A stretch of DNA of 64,000 nt from Alphaproteobacteria bacterium (lineage in GTDB: Bacteria; Pseudomonadota; Alphaproteobacteria; Rhizobiales; GCA-2746425): contig JANSWZ010000009.1 in the NCBI GenBank assembly GCA_024743215.1, forward strand, positions 124,001 through 188,000. The letters run 5' to 3'. The notes beneath the pieces were generated by a model. The model ran no database searches, had not been told where the DNA came from, and saw nothing but the letters and a program-made list of their open reading frames with translations. Position numbers and translations under genes: made by a program. Of this stretch, positions 1-8,853 are shown in pieces; the stretch's first letter is position 1; the number at the start of each line of letters is the position of its first letter.

Positions 1-1050
1 TTGCCAGCCGGCCAAAGCATCGCCTGTTTCCGTGCCATCCTTCGCCCAGACGGTCAAGATATTGCCTGGGATCGACAACAGATAGTCCCAGATGCCCAGG
101 AAGAGTGTTTGCATTCCAAAGAAGGTGGAACCGAACAGCAGGAAGAAGGCCAATATGAAGAAGCTGAGGCCCATATTGATGTTGGAGAGCCATTTGATGC
201 CCTTGCCAACACCGGACATGGCCGACAAGGTTGAGGCACCCATAATGACGATCAACGCCACGATGATGCCAATGGTAGATGAGGACCTTGTCCCATCTGC
301 AGCTGTTGTATAAAGCCAGTCGCCTACGCCGATCCGGGACAATCCAGAGATGAATTGTTCAACACCAAAGCCCAGCGTCTGCGATACGCCCAACACAGTG
401 GCCACAACCGCAACCACATCAACCGTATGGCCGATCGGTCCTGACAGTTTTTTGCCAAAAATAGGCGTCAGGGCAGAGCGGATCGTCAATGGCAGGCCGC
501 GTCGGTAAGAGAAATAGCCAAGTGCAAGGCCTACGATGGCATAGGCCGCCCAAGCTGCAAGTCCCCAATGGGTGAAGGACCAGATATAGGCGTCCCGCAC
601 GTTTCCGGCGGTGCTGCCTTCCGTAAGTCCCATGATAGTCGAAGGGTTCTTGGCAAAGTGGTACATCGGCTCGGCGGTTGCAAACGTCAGCATACCGATG
701 CCAATCCCGGCACCGAACATCATCGAAAACCAGGAAAAATTGGAAAACTCGGGCCTGTCATCATCCAGCCCCAGCCGCAGCCTGCCTGCCGCTGGCCACA
801 GCGCCAACGCAAAACACAGCACGACAAAAAAGGCCATGGAATAAACATACCAGTAGTTGAATGTTGCCAGGAGAATGGTGTTTACCGAACCCAGAACAGC
901 AGCTGCCTGATCCGGGAAAGCAATCGCCCAAAGGATCAATGCACCTACCAGTATTTTGGCAGATATGGTCACATCTTTTGTGAATCCACGATAGAATCCA
1001 GAGTTCGAAACGCGAATTGGCAAACTTGTAATAGGTGGTTTTACAGGCAT
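1..1050 (-). CDS. BCCT family transporter, 3' part outside the window
   Basis: First 350 codons of a sodium- or proton-coupled betaine/carnitine/choline-type transporter of the inner membrane; the gene runs off the left edge. The reading frame has repeated hydrophobic segments and the BCCT glycine-rich helix (GAGIGIGM, about residues 113-120) followed by the AEP triplet (126-128), which in the family forms the sodium and substrate path. The start is the ATG at 1050, preceded by GGGAG at 1056-1060. Family members are about 500-650 residues, so a third or more is missing, including the tryptophan box that would hint at the substrate. It reads away from the DUF1330 gene. Family assignment is firm; the substrate cannot be told. 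Confidence 0.9.
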   Translation of the reverse strand, partial: MPVKPPITSLPIRVSNSGFYRGFTKDVTISAKILVGALILWAIAFPDQAAAVLGSVNTILLATFNYWYVYSMAFFVVLCFALALWPAAGRLRLGLDDDRPEFSNFSWFSMMFGAGIGIGMLTFATAEPMYHFAKNPSTIMGLTEGSTAGNVRDAYIWSFTHWGLAAWAAYAIVGLALGYFSYRRGLPLTIRSALTPIFGKKLSGPIGHTVDVVAVVATVLGVSQTLGFGVEQFISGLSRIGVGDWLYTTAADGTRSSSTIGIIVALIVIMGASTLSAMSGVGKGIKWLSNINMGLSFFILAFFLLFGSTFFGMQTLFLGIWDYLLSIPGNILTVWAKDGTETGDALAGWQ

Positions 1051-1425
1051 TATTTCTCCCTCGGTCGATATGTCGCCGATGTTCATGAATATGTCTTTGT
1101 GTGGCAGGTTTATTAACCGAAACGCCCCAGATAGCAACGCTTCGGGGGGCAAGCATTGCTTGAAGGTCCCCTTTTATCCAGTTTGCCGGGGCCTTGGTGA
1201 GCAGCAATGAATAGCTGTCTTAAGGATGAAAAAAACACCTGAATGGCAGCATATAGCCATTCCAGCGCGTTGAATTGGATGCAGTGGGTTGTGAGCTAGC
1301 GTGATATCTGGTTGTGCAAATGCATGGACTCTCCATGCTCAACTTTGCTGGTATTCAGAGTAATACTGGGTGGTGGCAGTGTTGTCTGGCAATCTGAGGT
1401 AGGTATTTTTAGGAGAATTGGCTTA
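1051..1425. other. Intergenic region between divergent BCCT and DUF1330 genes
   Basis: 375 bp with no convincing gene. It should hold both divergent promoters. The only structure I see is a 13-bp inverted repeat at 1150-1162 (CAAGC, three-base centre, GCTTG), which could be an operator. No terminator or RNA gene is apparent. Confidence 0.4.
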
Positions 1426-1746
1426 ATGTCTGGTTTCGTTATCCACCACTACAACATAATTGACCGCTCACGCGTGGATGAACTGGGCCCTTTAACCCTT
1501 CCAATCGCCGAGAAATATGGCGCTGAAATTATGATCGCAAGCCCCGTCAAGGCATTGGTAGGTCAAACCTACTCTCATATGGTTGTCTATCAGCTCAAAA
1601 GTTTTGAAGCTGCGCTCAGTTTCTTTCACTCGCCAGAGATGAGGGAACTTGAAGAGACGCGAAATCAGATCATTGAAGGCTTTGCGGCCGTAGTGCCAGG
1701 ACACACGGAAACCGCAGAAGTGGTGCAATCTGGATATTTCGATTGA
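1426..1746 (+). CDS. DUF1330 domain protein
   Basis: 106-residue soluble protein of the DUF1330 family, a dimeric alpha-beta barrel fold with no settled function. The pattern of a leading beta-strand (VIHHYNI), the conserved YGAE stretch near residue 29 and the late strand followed by SPEM fits the family. The start is the ATG at 1426 with AGGAG at 1411-1415; the frame is open further upstream (ATG at 1312) but without a ribosome site and with unlike composition. It stands alone between the BCCT gene (divergent) and the amidase (convergent). Confidence 0.8.
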   Translation: MSGFVIHHYNIIDRSRVDELGPLTLPIAEKYGAEIMIASPVKALVGQTYSHMVVYQLKSFEAALSFFHSPEMRELEETRNQIIEGFAAVVPGHTETAEVVQSGYFD

Positions 1747-1754
1747 TGTTTACG

Positions 1755-2990
1755 TCAGTCGGGTCTGCGCTCACTGTCATGGGCAAACAGGAGTTTAGCT
1801 GCATCCAGCAGGAACTCATCTTCATAATGTCTGGCAATCAGTGATACGCCGACGGGAAGCCCATCGACCGTTGCAGCAGGTATCGATATCTCAGGCAGTC
1901 GGCCTACACCGGCAAAGGATGTGAGGGCCATCGTCCTGTCATAGAAATTCTGGAACTGGGTGGCGCTGGTCATCGATGCTTTGAGGGGAGCTGGCAAAGG
2001 TGTTGTTGGCGTGCAGATCAGATCATTTGGACCCATGAAGTCCAGGATTCTGGAAAACAGATATTCGCATAGATCAAGCGCTTCATTCACGGCGGTGCGA
2101 TCCTGATGCTGTACGTTCTGATATGCCAATGCAAAGCCCGGACTTACTTCAGCCCCGACGGTGTCGATCCAGTTTCCAACGGAGCTTGCAAATTCCGCCG
2201 TTTGCAGAATTCTGAGCGCGCGTTCGTTCGCCGCACTCAGATCATAATCATTGCCAAATATATCGTTGGCCTTGATCCTCGATACCGTCACTTTGTGTGC
2301 GCGGGACAATTCGGAAATTCTGTGCGTCACCGCTGCTTGAACAGCATTGTCGGCAAGATCAAATGCATCTTCCAACAAAAAGATGTTTCTGATGCCGTCG
2401 AATGGTTTTGGGCGGCTTCGCAACAGAACGCGCATCACCTGTTCCAGCACATCAATTCTATTCGCAAACGCGCCCACGGTGCTGACGCTGGGCATGAAGG
2501 GAAGAACCCCAGCCTCGGAAATACGGTGCAGTGTCGGCCTCATGCCCCAAACGCCACAAAAGCTGGCCGGGACCCTGATTGATCCGGCTGAATCCGTTCC
2601 GATGGCAAAGTCGCAAATTTCGCAAGCTACAGCAGACGCGGACCCACTGGATGATCCTCCTGGTACCCGATCGGGCGCTCTGGGGTTCAATGGTGTTCCG
2701 AAAAACGGATTTTCGCCGGTCAGGCTGTAAGTGAATTCATCCGCTATTGTCTTGCCGACGCAGCTTGCTCCCGCCCCCAGCAATTGCTCAACGCAGAGCG
2801 CGTTATGAACCGCATCCGCGTGGGCGTCCTGCCAGGATTTGCTTCCATATGAAGTGCGTGTTCCGGCAAGGTCGATGTTATCCTTGACCGCGAAAGTCAT
2901 GCCGTCCAACGGCCCGCTCCCATAGGGAGTTCGTGTGAATGCTTCTACAAATGCGCGGCTGTCTTTGACGCTGTATGCTTTTGATTTCAT
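1755..2990 (-). CDS. Amidase signature family hydrolase
   Basis: 411-residue member of the amidase signature superfamily, cytoplasmic enzymes that hydrolyse amides with a Ser-cisSer-Lys triad. All three parts are visible: Lys about 36 in VKDNID, the cis-serine in the GGSSSGS segment (about 111-117), and the nucleophile serine about 137 in GTDSAGSIRVP. It is shorter than GatA (about 480-500), so it is not the tRNA amidotransferase subunit; an AtzF- or mandelamidase-like role is more likely. The start is the ATG at 2990, six bases after CAGGAG; an upstream TTG in frame overlaps that site and is rejected. The substrate is unknown, and the neighbours give no clear pathway. Confidence 0.88.
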   Translation of the reverse strand: MKSKAYSVKDSRAFVEAFTRTPYGSGPLDGMTFAVKDNIDLAGTRTSYGSKSWQDAHADAVHNALCVEQLLGAGASCVGKTIADEFTYSLTGENPFFGTPLNPRAPDRVPGGSSSGSASAVACEICDFAIGTDSAGSIRVPASFCGVWGMRPTLHRISEAGVLPFMPSVSTVGAFANRIDVLEQVMRVLLRSRPKPFDGIRNIFLLEDAFDLADNAVQAAVTHRISELSRAHKVTVSRIKANDIFGNDYDLSAANERALRILQTAEFASSVGNWIDTVGAEVSPGFALAYQNVQHQDRTAVNEALDLCEYLFSRILDFMGPNDLICTPTTPLPAPLKASMTSATQFQNFYDRTMALTSFAGVGRLPEISIPAATVDGLPVGVSLIARHYEDEFLLDAAKLLFAHDSERRPD

Positions 2991-3105
2991 CACAGGCTCC
3001 TGCAAATAGTCCTGAAGTTAAAACTGGCAGGGCAAAGCCCACCTCATCGGAGTGGTGGCCAAGGGTCAGACCACCAGGGGATAAGCGAGACAACGCCCGC
3101 TCATC

Positions 3106-3705
3106 CTAATTTTCTGCACGGTAGGGCTCCTCCTGCACGGCATGTCCGAGCACCATTTTGATATACAGACAGGGAATGAACCATTCCAGGCCCGCACCCA
3201 GTGGCAGAATCAACTGACTTCCAAGCAACGCCAATACCGTAATGGCCGTTGCTGCTGCGCGTCGCAGGTAGAGCGGCAGCGCCAATATCACAGCCACACT
3301 GATTTGAAGCAAGATGTACCATGCAAATGCATTCAGGACGCTACCTTGAAAGACGTACGCGGCGATGATTGGGTGAATGTGAATTGCGGTGAATACTGTC
3401 GGATTCTTGGCCAGGCGCGCGCCACGGCCTTCACCGGCTTGCAGAGTTCGATGATAGAAACGTTTGCAGGAATTCAGCATATTGGCGACCGCGCCGCCGA
3501 TAATGTCAAAGGCAAAAAAGGCCAGCAGCGCGATGCTCCACCCTTCGGCAATGGGGTCATCCCGATAAAAGTTCGCGACCAGCACAAGGCCCGTGAACAG
3601 CGTCGCCATACCATATGCAAGCAAACGTTCAGCCGGCGTCGCTCCTGTGCCGCACAGTGGGTCGGCACTGCCGGTGTAATTCCATTCAATGGGAACAATT
3701 TGCAT
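3106..3705 (-). CDS. Integral membrane protein of unknown function
   Basis: 199 residues with about five hydrophobic segments (around 30-45, 58-75, 110-130, 133-148, 155-180), so an inner-membrane protein. I recognise no named family. It starts at the ATG 3705 with AAGGAG about seven bases upstream. It is divergent from a TetR gene, and the intervening DNA carries three copies of a 16-bp palindrome, so it is very probably that regulator's target. Together this suggests a regulated efflux, detoxification or membrane-stress function, but nothing in the sequence shows a transport motif. Confidence 0.75.
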   Translation of the reverse strand: MQIVPIEWNYTGSADPLCGTGATPAERLLAYGMATLFTGLVLVANFYRDDPIAEGWSIALLAFFAFDIIGGAVANMLNSCKRFYHRTLQAGEGRGARLAKNPTVFTAIHIHPIIAAYVFQGSVLNAFAWYILLQISVAVILALPLYLRRAAATAITVLALLGSQLILPLGAGLEWFIPCLYIKMVLGHAVQEEPYRAEN

Positions 3706-3775
3706 GTCTCACTCCTTCTGTGTTCACGAACGGCCTGCTCATCGGGAAGTTCAGCTTACCCGGTGGGATGTTAAT

Positions 3776-3862
3776 ATGACCGATCGGTCATTAATCCATT
3801 CATACTTATTATGACCATATGGTCATTTAAAGGGGGGGTAATAAAAATGACCACTTGGTCAT
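3776..3862. promoter_or_regulatory. Three tandem TetR-type operator palindromes
   Basis: Three 16-bp sites with the same outer arms ATGACC...GGTCAT at 3776-3791, 3811-3826 and 3847-3862. The first two are perfect palindromes (centres GATC-like and ATAT); the third has an imperfect centre (ACTT). Spacing is 35 and 36 bp. They fill the gap between a TetR gene (start 3927) and the divergent membrane-protein gene (start 3705), the classic place for autoregulated TetR operators. Confidence 0.85.
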
Positions 3863-3926
3863 ATTAAAAAACACTGTTATGGCTGCGCATAGATCAGATC
3901 GGACCGCCAGAGCAAAGTAGGGACCA

Positions 3927-4535
3927 ATGCCAAAGATCGTAGACAAGGAGAAAATGCGGAATGACATTCTGGATGCCGCGATGCGTGTCTTCGTCGAAAA
4001 AGGTTATCACGCGACCACCGTCAGCAACGTGGCAGAGGCGGCCAGCCTGGCAAAAGGCACGCTCTACATCTACTTCAAAAGCAAGGACGCAATGACGACT
4101 GCCATTGTCGACCGTCACCTTGCAGGAATCACGGAACAAATTGCGGCCGAAACACTATGCCAAACGCTTGACGCATTTTTGGAAGACTTGCAGCAGACCA
4201 TGGATGTGCCGGCTGAGCAGGCAGCTTTCCACCGCGTGTTTTTTGAGGTTTTTGGGCCAAGCTTTGCATCGGATGAATTCACCGACCACGTGGCACAGTT
4301 TTTTGACAAACTCGGATCGTATTACGCAAAGCAGATCGCTCATCTTCAAAAAAAGGGGGAAATTGCTGAACACCACAATGCAGTGTCTCTTGGTCGCGTC
4401 TTGGCCAGCATGTTGGATGGCGTGGTTCTGCACAAGGGGCTGTTCGGCATTTCGGAGCGGCGACATCGCAGCATGATCAAAGATGCTGTCACAATGTTTG
4501 GCAAGGGGCTGCAGTCTCCAACATCATCTGAATGA
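3927..4535 (+). CDS. TetR/AcrR family transcriptional regulator
   Basis: 202-residue repressor. The N-terminal DNA-binding domain (about 8-55) is typical: ILDAAMRVFVEKGYHATTV leads into a helix-turn-helix ending AKGTLYIYFKSKDAM. The C-terminal ligand domain (about 70-195) is not informative about the inducer. It starts at the ATG 3927. Upstream lie three palindromes shared with the divergent membrane-protein gene, so it probably represses both that gene and itself and is released by a small molecule. The 128-residue membrane protein downstream (start 4640) follows on the same strand and may be co-transcribed. Confidence 0.92.
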   Translation: MPKIVDKEKMRNDILDAAMRVFVEKGYHATTVSNVAEAASLAKGTLYIYFKSKDAMTTAIVDRHLAGITEQIAAETLCQTLDAFLEDLQQTMDVPAEQAAFHRVFFEVFGPSFASDEFTDHVAQFFDKLGSYYAKQIAHLQKKGEIAEHHNAVSLGRVLASMLDGVVLHKGLFGISERRHRSMIKDAVTMFGKGLQSPTSSE

Positions 4536-4639
4536 AGGTCTGTCCATCTGATGGCCGATGGATCGAGACCATCGACCTGATGGATAGGTCAATCATTCGA
4601 TTTTGCGCATTTTCTGGCATCAGACGAGGAAAAGTCTCA

Positions 4640-5026
4640 ATGAATATCTGGGTATTAAGCGTTGCCTGCATCACTTTGATTGCATTCATCGCACATGTTT
4701 TTGTGGGCACAAAAGAAACGGCCACGATCGCACCCACGTCACAAGACAAAAATCTGACGGCGAATTGGGTCCAGGCGATGTGCGCATTTCAAATGCTGTC
4801 CGTTGATCTTCTGGCCGTGGCGGCAGCGCTGTTTGCCGTTGCCTTTTTTGATTTCGGGCCGGCCGAGCGTCCAATCGTGCTATTGCTTTGTCTGCTCTTT
4901 TTCCTTTGGGGACTGGTCTGGGTCATTCAACTGTTATGGATAAAAAGCCCCGCAGCCACCCTCTTGCGATTGCCACATTGGGTGATCTGGTTTTTCTGCT
5001 CCGGGCTTCTCTATTTGGGGAGTTGA
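4640..5026 (+). CDS. Small four-helix membrane protein, unknown
   Basis: 128 residues with four hydrophobic segments (about 3-20, 43-65, 72-92, 105-125) and no motif I recognise. The start is taken as the ATG 4640, preceded by GAGGAAAAG; the frame is open further upstream to 4532, but that part is unlike a membrane protein and lacks a ribosome site. It follows the TetR gene by about 100 bp on the same strand, so it could be part of the same regulated unit. Confidence 0.6.
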   Translation: MNIWVLSVACITLIAFIAHVFVGTKETATIAPTSQDKNLTANWVQAMCAFQMLSVDLLAVAAALFAVAFFDFGPAERPIVLLLCLLFFLWGLVWVIQLLWIKSPAATLLRLPHWVIWFFCSGLLYLGS

Positions 5027-5188
5027 GAAGACGAATCTGGTCGCTATGCCGATGTTGACCCTGTCCTGACTGCTCCACGGGTACAGGGTTGCCCTGCATC
5101 ATTCCATTTTGAACCGGAAACAGTCAGAAGATGACTTTGACTAATTTTCGGGAGAGGCGGTAAACACCGCCAAACCGAAAAGGAAAAA

Positions 5189-6001
5189 ATGATGGGCAAA
5201 TTTGTGTGTCTCGCGGGAGCTGTTTGGATGGCACTCTCGCTCCCCGCGACTGCGGAGCAGCGTGTGGTTTGCACCCTTGCAGTCGATGTCGGAACTGGTG
5301 AAACACTGATAGAAGACGGAAGCTGCAACGAACGTATTTCTTCTGCATCTACTTTCAAGATAGCGATCAGTCTCATGGCATTTGACAGCGGCATTTTCAC
5401 CGCATCAGATCAACCTGAATGGCCGTTTCGGGAAGGTTATGCCGACTGGAATCCAAAATGGCGCCAGTCCACCACACCTGAAACCTGGATGCGGGATTCA
5501 GTCGTTTGGTTCTCCCAGCGTGCTACCGAAAAAATGGGGCAGGATCAGTTTGCATCCTACGTTCAAGCCTTCGAATATGGAAATCAGGATATCTCTGGTG
5601 ACCCTGACAAGCAAAACGGATTGACCACTGCCTGGCTCAGTTCTTCCTTGCAGATTTCGCCTGCCGAGCAAGTTGCATTTCTAATACGAATGATCGAAGG
5701 GAAACTGCCGGTGAATGCAATGGCAGTTGAACAGACAAAGACATTGCTGGAGTTTGACGAGCATCCGAATGGGTGGCGCATCTACGGCAAAATGGGTGCC
5801 GGGCTGCCGTTTGGAGATGATGGCAAGCTGCTGAAGGGACAACCCTTTGGCTGGTACGTCGGCTGGGCTGAGAAAGAGAATCGCACAGTCGCATTTGCCC
5901 GGCTCATTCGCTTCAGCGAACGCCCCGACATGACCCCCGGCTTTCTGGCTCGAAAAGGGTTGGTCGATGCGCTCTTCAAATCCTCAGGAGGGCTTGACTG
6001 A
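5189..6001 (+). CDS. Class D (OXA-type) beta-lactamase with KMG in place of KTG
   Basis: 270-residue exported serine beta-lactamase-like protein. A signal peptide covers about residues 1-22 (cleavage near ATA-EQ). Class D motifs are in order and correctly spaced: STFK (54-57, nucleophile Ser54 and the lysine that is carbamylated in the family), SVV (104-106), YGN (130-132), then KMG (201-203) where the family normally has KTG or KSG, and FGWYVGW near 220. Length matches OXA enzymes. The Thr-to-Met change removes a hydroxyl that normally binds the substrate carboxylate, so activity or spectrum may be altered. An ampler family reading would be a penicillin-recognising sensor, but no regulator or membrane anchor is attached. 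Starts at 5189 or the next ATG at 5192. Confidence 0.88.
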   Translation: MMGKFVCLAGAVWMALSLPATAEQRVVCTLAVDVGTGETLIEDGSCNERISSASTFKIAISLMAFDSGIFTASDQPEWPFREGYADWNPKWRQSTTPETWMRDSVVWFSQRATEKMGQDQFASYVQAFEYGNQDISGDPDKQNGLTTAWLSSSLQISPAEQVAFLIRMIEGKLPVNAMAVEQTKTLLEFDEHPNGWRIYGKMGAGLPFGDDGKLLKGQPFGWYVGWAEKENRTVAFARLIRFSERPDMTPGFLARKGLVDALFKSSGGLD

Positions 6002-6082
6002 CATTGACTTGGTAATGGCATCTCGTAAAAGTGCCCTTCAATCGGGAACCTGAATCCTGAAACTGGTGACGGCAGCAAGCCC

Positions 6083-6958
6083 ATGAACATCGACCATCTG
6101 CGGGATTTTCTTTGCGTGGCGGAAACGCTCAACCTCACGCTGGCCGCAAACAGGCGGAATACGACACAGTCAAACTTCAGCAAACGCCTGCGCAAGCTGG
6201 AAGACTTCCTGGGTCGGGCGCTGATTGATCGCGGCAGTCGTCCTCTCTGCCTGACCGCAGCAGGGGAGGAGTTTGTGCCGAAGGCCCGGCAGATTCTGGC
6301 TGATATTGACAGTTTTCGAGGACAGACAGTGCCGTGGAGCCAGCGCGAGGGGGGCCTATCCATTGTCATGCCGCATAACGCGACTGTCGCCGTCTTCCCG
6401 CAATTCAAGGAATGGTTGTCGCATCGAATGGCGGATGTGCACTTTGCACCACTGATTGCCAATTACGATACGGCGGCCCGTTTGGTCGCGGGGTCTAAAG
6501 TCGATCTGGCGCTTGTCACGCGGCATCCGCGTGTTCCGCTCGACGAAAATCACTCGGTCTTTCGTTACGCTGATATCGGGCGGGACAGGCTTGTGGTGGT
6601 AGAAACGCCGGGCGCGTCCACACATGAGGAGTTGCCGCTGCATCTGTCGCATCCACTGACCTATATCGGCCAGATCTGGCAATCATGCCGCTGCGATCTG
6701 CCAGTGTCCAGGACGGTGCTTCATGGCATGGCGGCGGATGTAAGAGCACATTGTCTGGCAGGCAGAGGCAGGGGCGTATTGCCCGAAAGCCTTGTAGAGG
6801 CAGATAGCGCAGCTGGCAGGCTGGTTATTCGGGAAACCGGCGCAAAGCTCGACTACGCCATATCATTATATTGCGCACCACAAGCCTCGCGCCGGGCAAA
6901 GCAGGTGTGGACACTCGCCGCTGAATATCTTGCAAATGAAAGCCCCAAGGAACCTTGA
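6083..6958 (+). CDS. LysR family transcriptional regulator
   Basis: 291 residues. The N-terminal winged helix (1-60) has the LysR pattern LRDFLCVAETLNLTLAA, then a recognition helix with QSNFSKRLRKLEDFLG. The rest is a LysR effector-binding domain. It lies 81 bp after the class D beta-lactamase on the same strand and is convergent with the dienelactone hydrolase. Its target is not evident; LysR genes usually control a divergent neighbour, and none is present here. Start at the ATG 6083. Confidence 0.88.
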   Translation: MNIDHLRDFLCVAETLNLTLAANRRNTTQSNFSKRLRKLEDFLGRALIDRGSRPLCLTAAGEEFVPKARQILADIDSFRGQTVPWSQREGGLSIVMPHNATVAVFPQFKEWLSHRMADVHFAPLIANYDTAARLVAGSKVDLALVTRHPRVPLDENHSVFRYADIGRDRLVVVETPGASTHEELPLHLSHPLTYIGQIWQSCRCDLPVSRTVLHGMAADVRAHCLAGRGRGVLPESLVEADSAAGRLVIRETGAKLDYAISLYCAPQASRRAKQVWTLAAEYLANESPKEP

Positions 6959-6991
6959 GACCTGAATCCCGCACTCAGGGAGCAACGGAGC

Positions 6992-7735
6992 TTAGCCACC
7001 AAGAGAACTCTCCAGGTGGTGGCGCATAGCAGCCCATGATCGTTCATCGGCTTTGCGGTCGTAGAGGATACCGCGCTCTGGAAATTTCGCGTCTTCGAAA
7101 GTGAACGCGTGTTGCGCGTGGCCGTAAACATGAAGCTGCCAATCAGCCCCTGCGGCCGTGAGTTCGTTTGTGATGCCCAGAACGTCTTCGGGTGGCGCCA
7201 TTGGATCATCCCATCCATGCAGCAAAAGGATACTGGTCGAAATTGGACTGCCTTCCTCAATGCCTGATGATTTCAGACCGCCGTGGAAGCTGACCGCCGC
7301 CTTGAGGTGTGGCGGTTTTGCGCGTGCCAGATCAAGTGCGCAGGTTCCACCAAAGCAATACCCGACAACCGCCATACGTTCTGCGTCGACGCCGGAAAAT
7401 TGTTGCGCTGCCTCGTAGCCGGCAAGAAGTCTGCGCTGCAGAAGGGATCGATCCTCAATAAGTGGGTTCATCAGATGTGAATTGTCACCAACCGGATCAC
7501 CACGGACACCCTTGCCATAGACGTCAAGTGCAAAGCAGACATAGCCTAGAGCGGCGTACCGCGCTGCAAGGTCTTTGGTTGGGGCGGTCAAACCGCTCCA
7601 ATCATGTGTAAGCACCACGCAGGCCCGATTTGCAGCAGCTTTGTCCGGAACAACCACATAGCCTTCAAAGTTGGTCTCACCATCGGAGTATTCGATCTTT
7701 TGTCCCGGTTGCTCGTTCATATTTTCTTGTTCCAT
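6992..7735 (-). CDS. Dienelactone hydrolase family protein
   Basis: 247-residue alpha/beta hydrolase of the dienelactone hydrolase family. The nucleophile elbow GYCFGG carries Cys about 127, the usual nucleophile of this family; the acid is Asp about 176 in GWDDPMAP, and the base is His about 209 in the YGHAQHAF segment. These cytoplasmic enzymes open lactones such as dienelactone or hydrolyse esters. No ring-cleavage genes sit beside it, so a classical chlorocatechol role is not supported. An AraC-type gene lies immediately upstream on the same strand (84 bp gap). Start taken at the ATG 7735 with AGAAGAA upstream; ATG 7720 is possible. Confidence 0.87.
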   Translation of the reverse strand: MEQENMNEQPGQKIEYSDGETNFEGYVVVPDKAAANRACVVLTHDWSGLTAPTKDLAARYAALGYVCFALDVYGKGVRGDPVGDNSHLMNPLIEDRSLLQRRLLAGYEAAQQFSGVDAERMAVVGYCFGGTCALDLARAKPPHLKAAVSFHGGLKSSGIEEGSPISTSILLLHGWDDPMAPPEDVLGITNELTAAGADWQLHVYGHAQHAFTFEDAKFPERGILYDRKADERSWAAMRHHLESSLGG

Positions 7736-7818
7736 GAATGGGTTCTTCTGCTTGGTCTTGCCCGATCATGGCGTTCTGAAAGTGTTCGGTATTGAACAAA
7801 TGGGACACTTTTGATGTG

Positions 7819-8634
7819 TCAAAGATAGAAGGCTGGTTCAGCACGTGATGCGTCTGTCTTGAAATGGTCAGCAACCGAAGATGGTCCTGTTTTCTCGTAT
7901 CTGCCGGGTGTGGTTCCCAGTCTGCGTTGCCAGCTCCGAATCTTGTGCGCCTGATCGCTGAAACCAAGGTCGGCGTCACCTCGCTTCCTCTGACAGCTCC
8001 GTAAACTGTTTTGGAGACGTTCCAGATCAGCCAATTCTTTTGGGCCGATGCCTGTATGACGCACAAACCAACGATGAAGTTGACGCCGGTTGACGCTCGC
8101 CGCCTCGGCGGCATCAAAAACGGATCCATTGCCTCGCAGAACAGTGTGCGCGGCGCTGATGCGATGAAGCTCCAAGACTGCTTGGGAGGAGGCCAGTCTG
8201 GCGATCAGCCAGTGATCCAGCAGCTTTGCGATTTCCTTGGGTTCGAATGCCGCAGACACACTCCTTGATAGAGCGTCGGCCAATGCATCTCCAGCAATCG
8301 CGCCGAGATCTAAAATCCTGTCAGTTGAGTCCGGACCTGTATGCGGAAACAGGCGAACAAGGCCGGGAATGGTCAACATCACCATGACGAAATAGGTGTC
8401 CTGGCAAGATCTCCAGAACCGCGCACGTGATTGCAGTCCAAGCAGGGAGGCGCGCGGGAGGACAGACCCGTCTTCGCCGGTGTTTGGCCGACCGATGTTG
8501 ACCGACAGAACGGCCATGGGAATTGGACTTGTTTGGATAGTCTGTCCTGCAAACGCTCCTTCGATATCCTCGATGAACCAATATGCGGCGACCATCGGGG
8601 CGAGCTGCGGATCGGGGGGAAGCGTAACGAACAT
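7819..8634 (-). CDS. AraC family transcriptional regulator
   Basis: 271 residues. The N-terminal half resembles the sensory domain found in many AraC proteins (PPDPQLAPMVAAYWFIED start). The C-terminal third has the two helix-turn-helix region of AraC: AAEAASVNRRQLHRWFVRHT followed by the conserved GIGPKELADLERLQ, then a weaker second motif ending TTPGRYE. It is just upstream of and co-oriented with the dienelactone hydrolase and may activate it. No clear ribosome site precedes the ATG at 8634. Confidence 0.85.
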   Translation of the reverse strand: MFVTLPPDPQLAPMVAAYWFIEDIEGAFAGQTIQTSPIPMAVLSVNIGRPNTGEDGSVLPRASLLGLQSRARFWRSCQDTYFVMVMLTIPGLVRLFPHTGPDSTDRILDLGAIAGDALADALSRSVSAAFEPKEIAKLLDHWLIARLASSQAVLELHRISAAHTVLRGNGSVFDAAEAASVNRRQLHRWFVRHTGIGPKELADLERLQNSLRSCQRKRGDADLGFSDQAHKIRSWQRRLGTTPGRYEKTGPSSVADHFKTDASRAEPAFYL

Positions 8635-8792
8635 GGTTGAGAAGGGTATAGATCAAGCGATATTTTGCAAGATCAGCTTCGGTACGATCACGGCCAAACA
8701 GACGCGGCCAAGCAGATCAGGGTTGCCAGCAAGTACGGATGCTTGTGTGCAGGCAATAATGGTCAAGATAGGATTCTGACCAACATTTGCAT

Positions 8793-8827
8793 AAAAGGAG
8801 CCCCGACTGCGCGTGCAGCCGGGGCTC
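8793..8827 (-). terminator. Rho-independent terminator after the iron-binding protein gene
   Basis: An 8-bp GC-rich stem (GAGCCCCG at 8798-8805 with CGGGGCTC at 8820-8827) is followed, reading on the minus strand, by a TTTT run (8793-8796). It lies 26 bases past the stop codon of the gene at 8854-9894. Confidence 0.85.
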
Positions 8828-8853
8828 GGTGTTAAACCTCAGAACTGGCGGAA

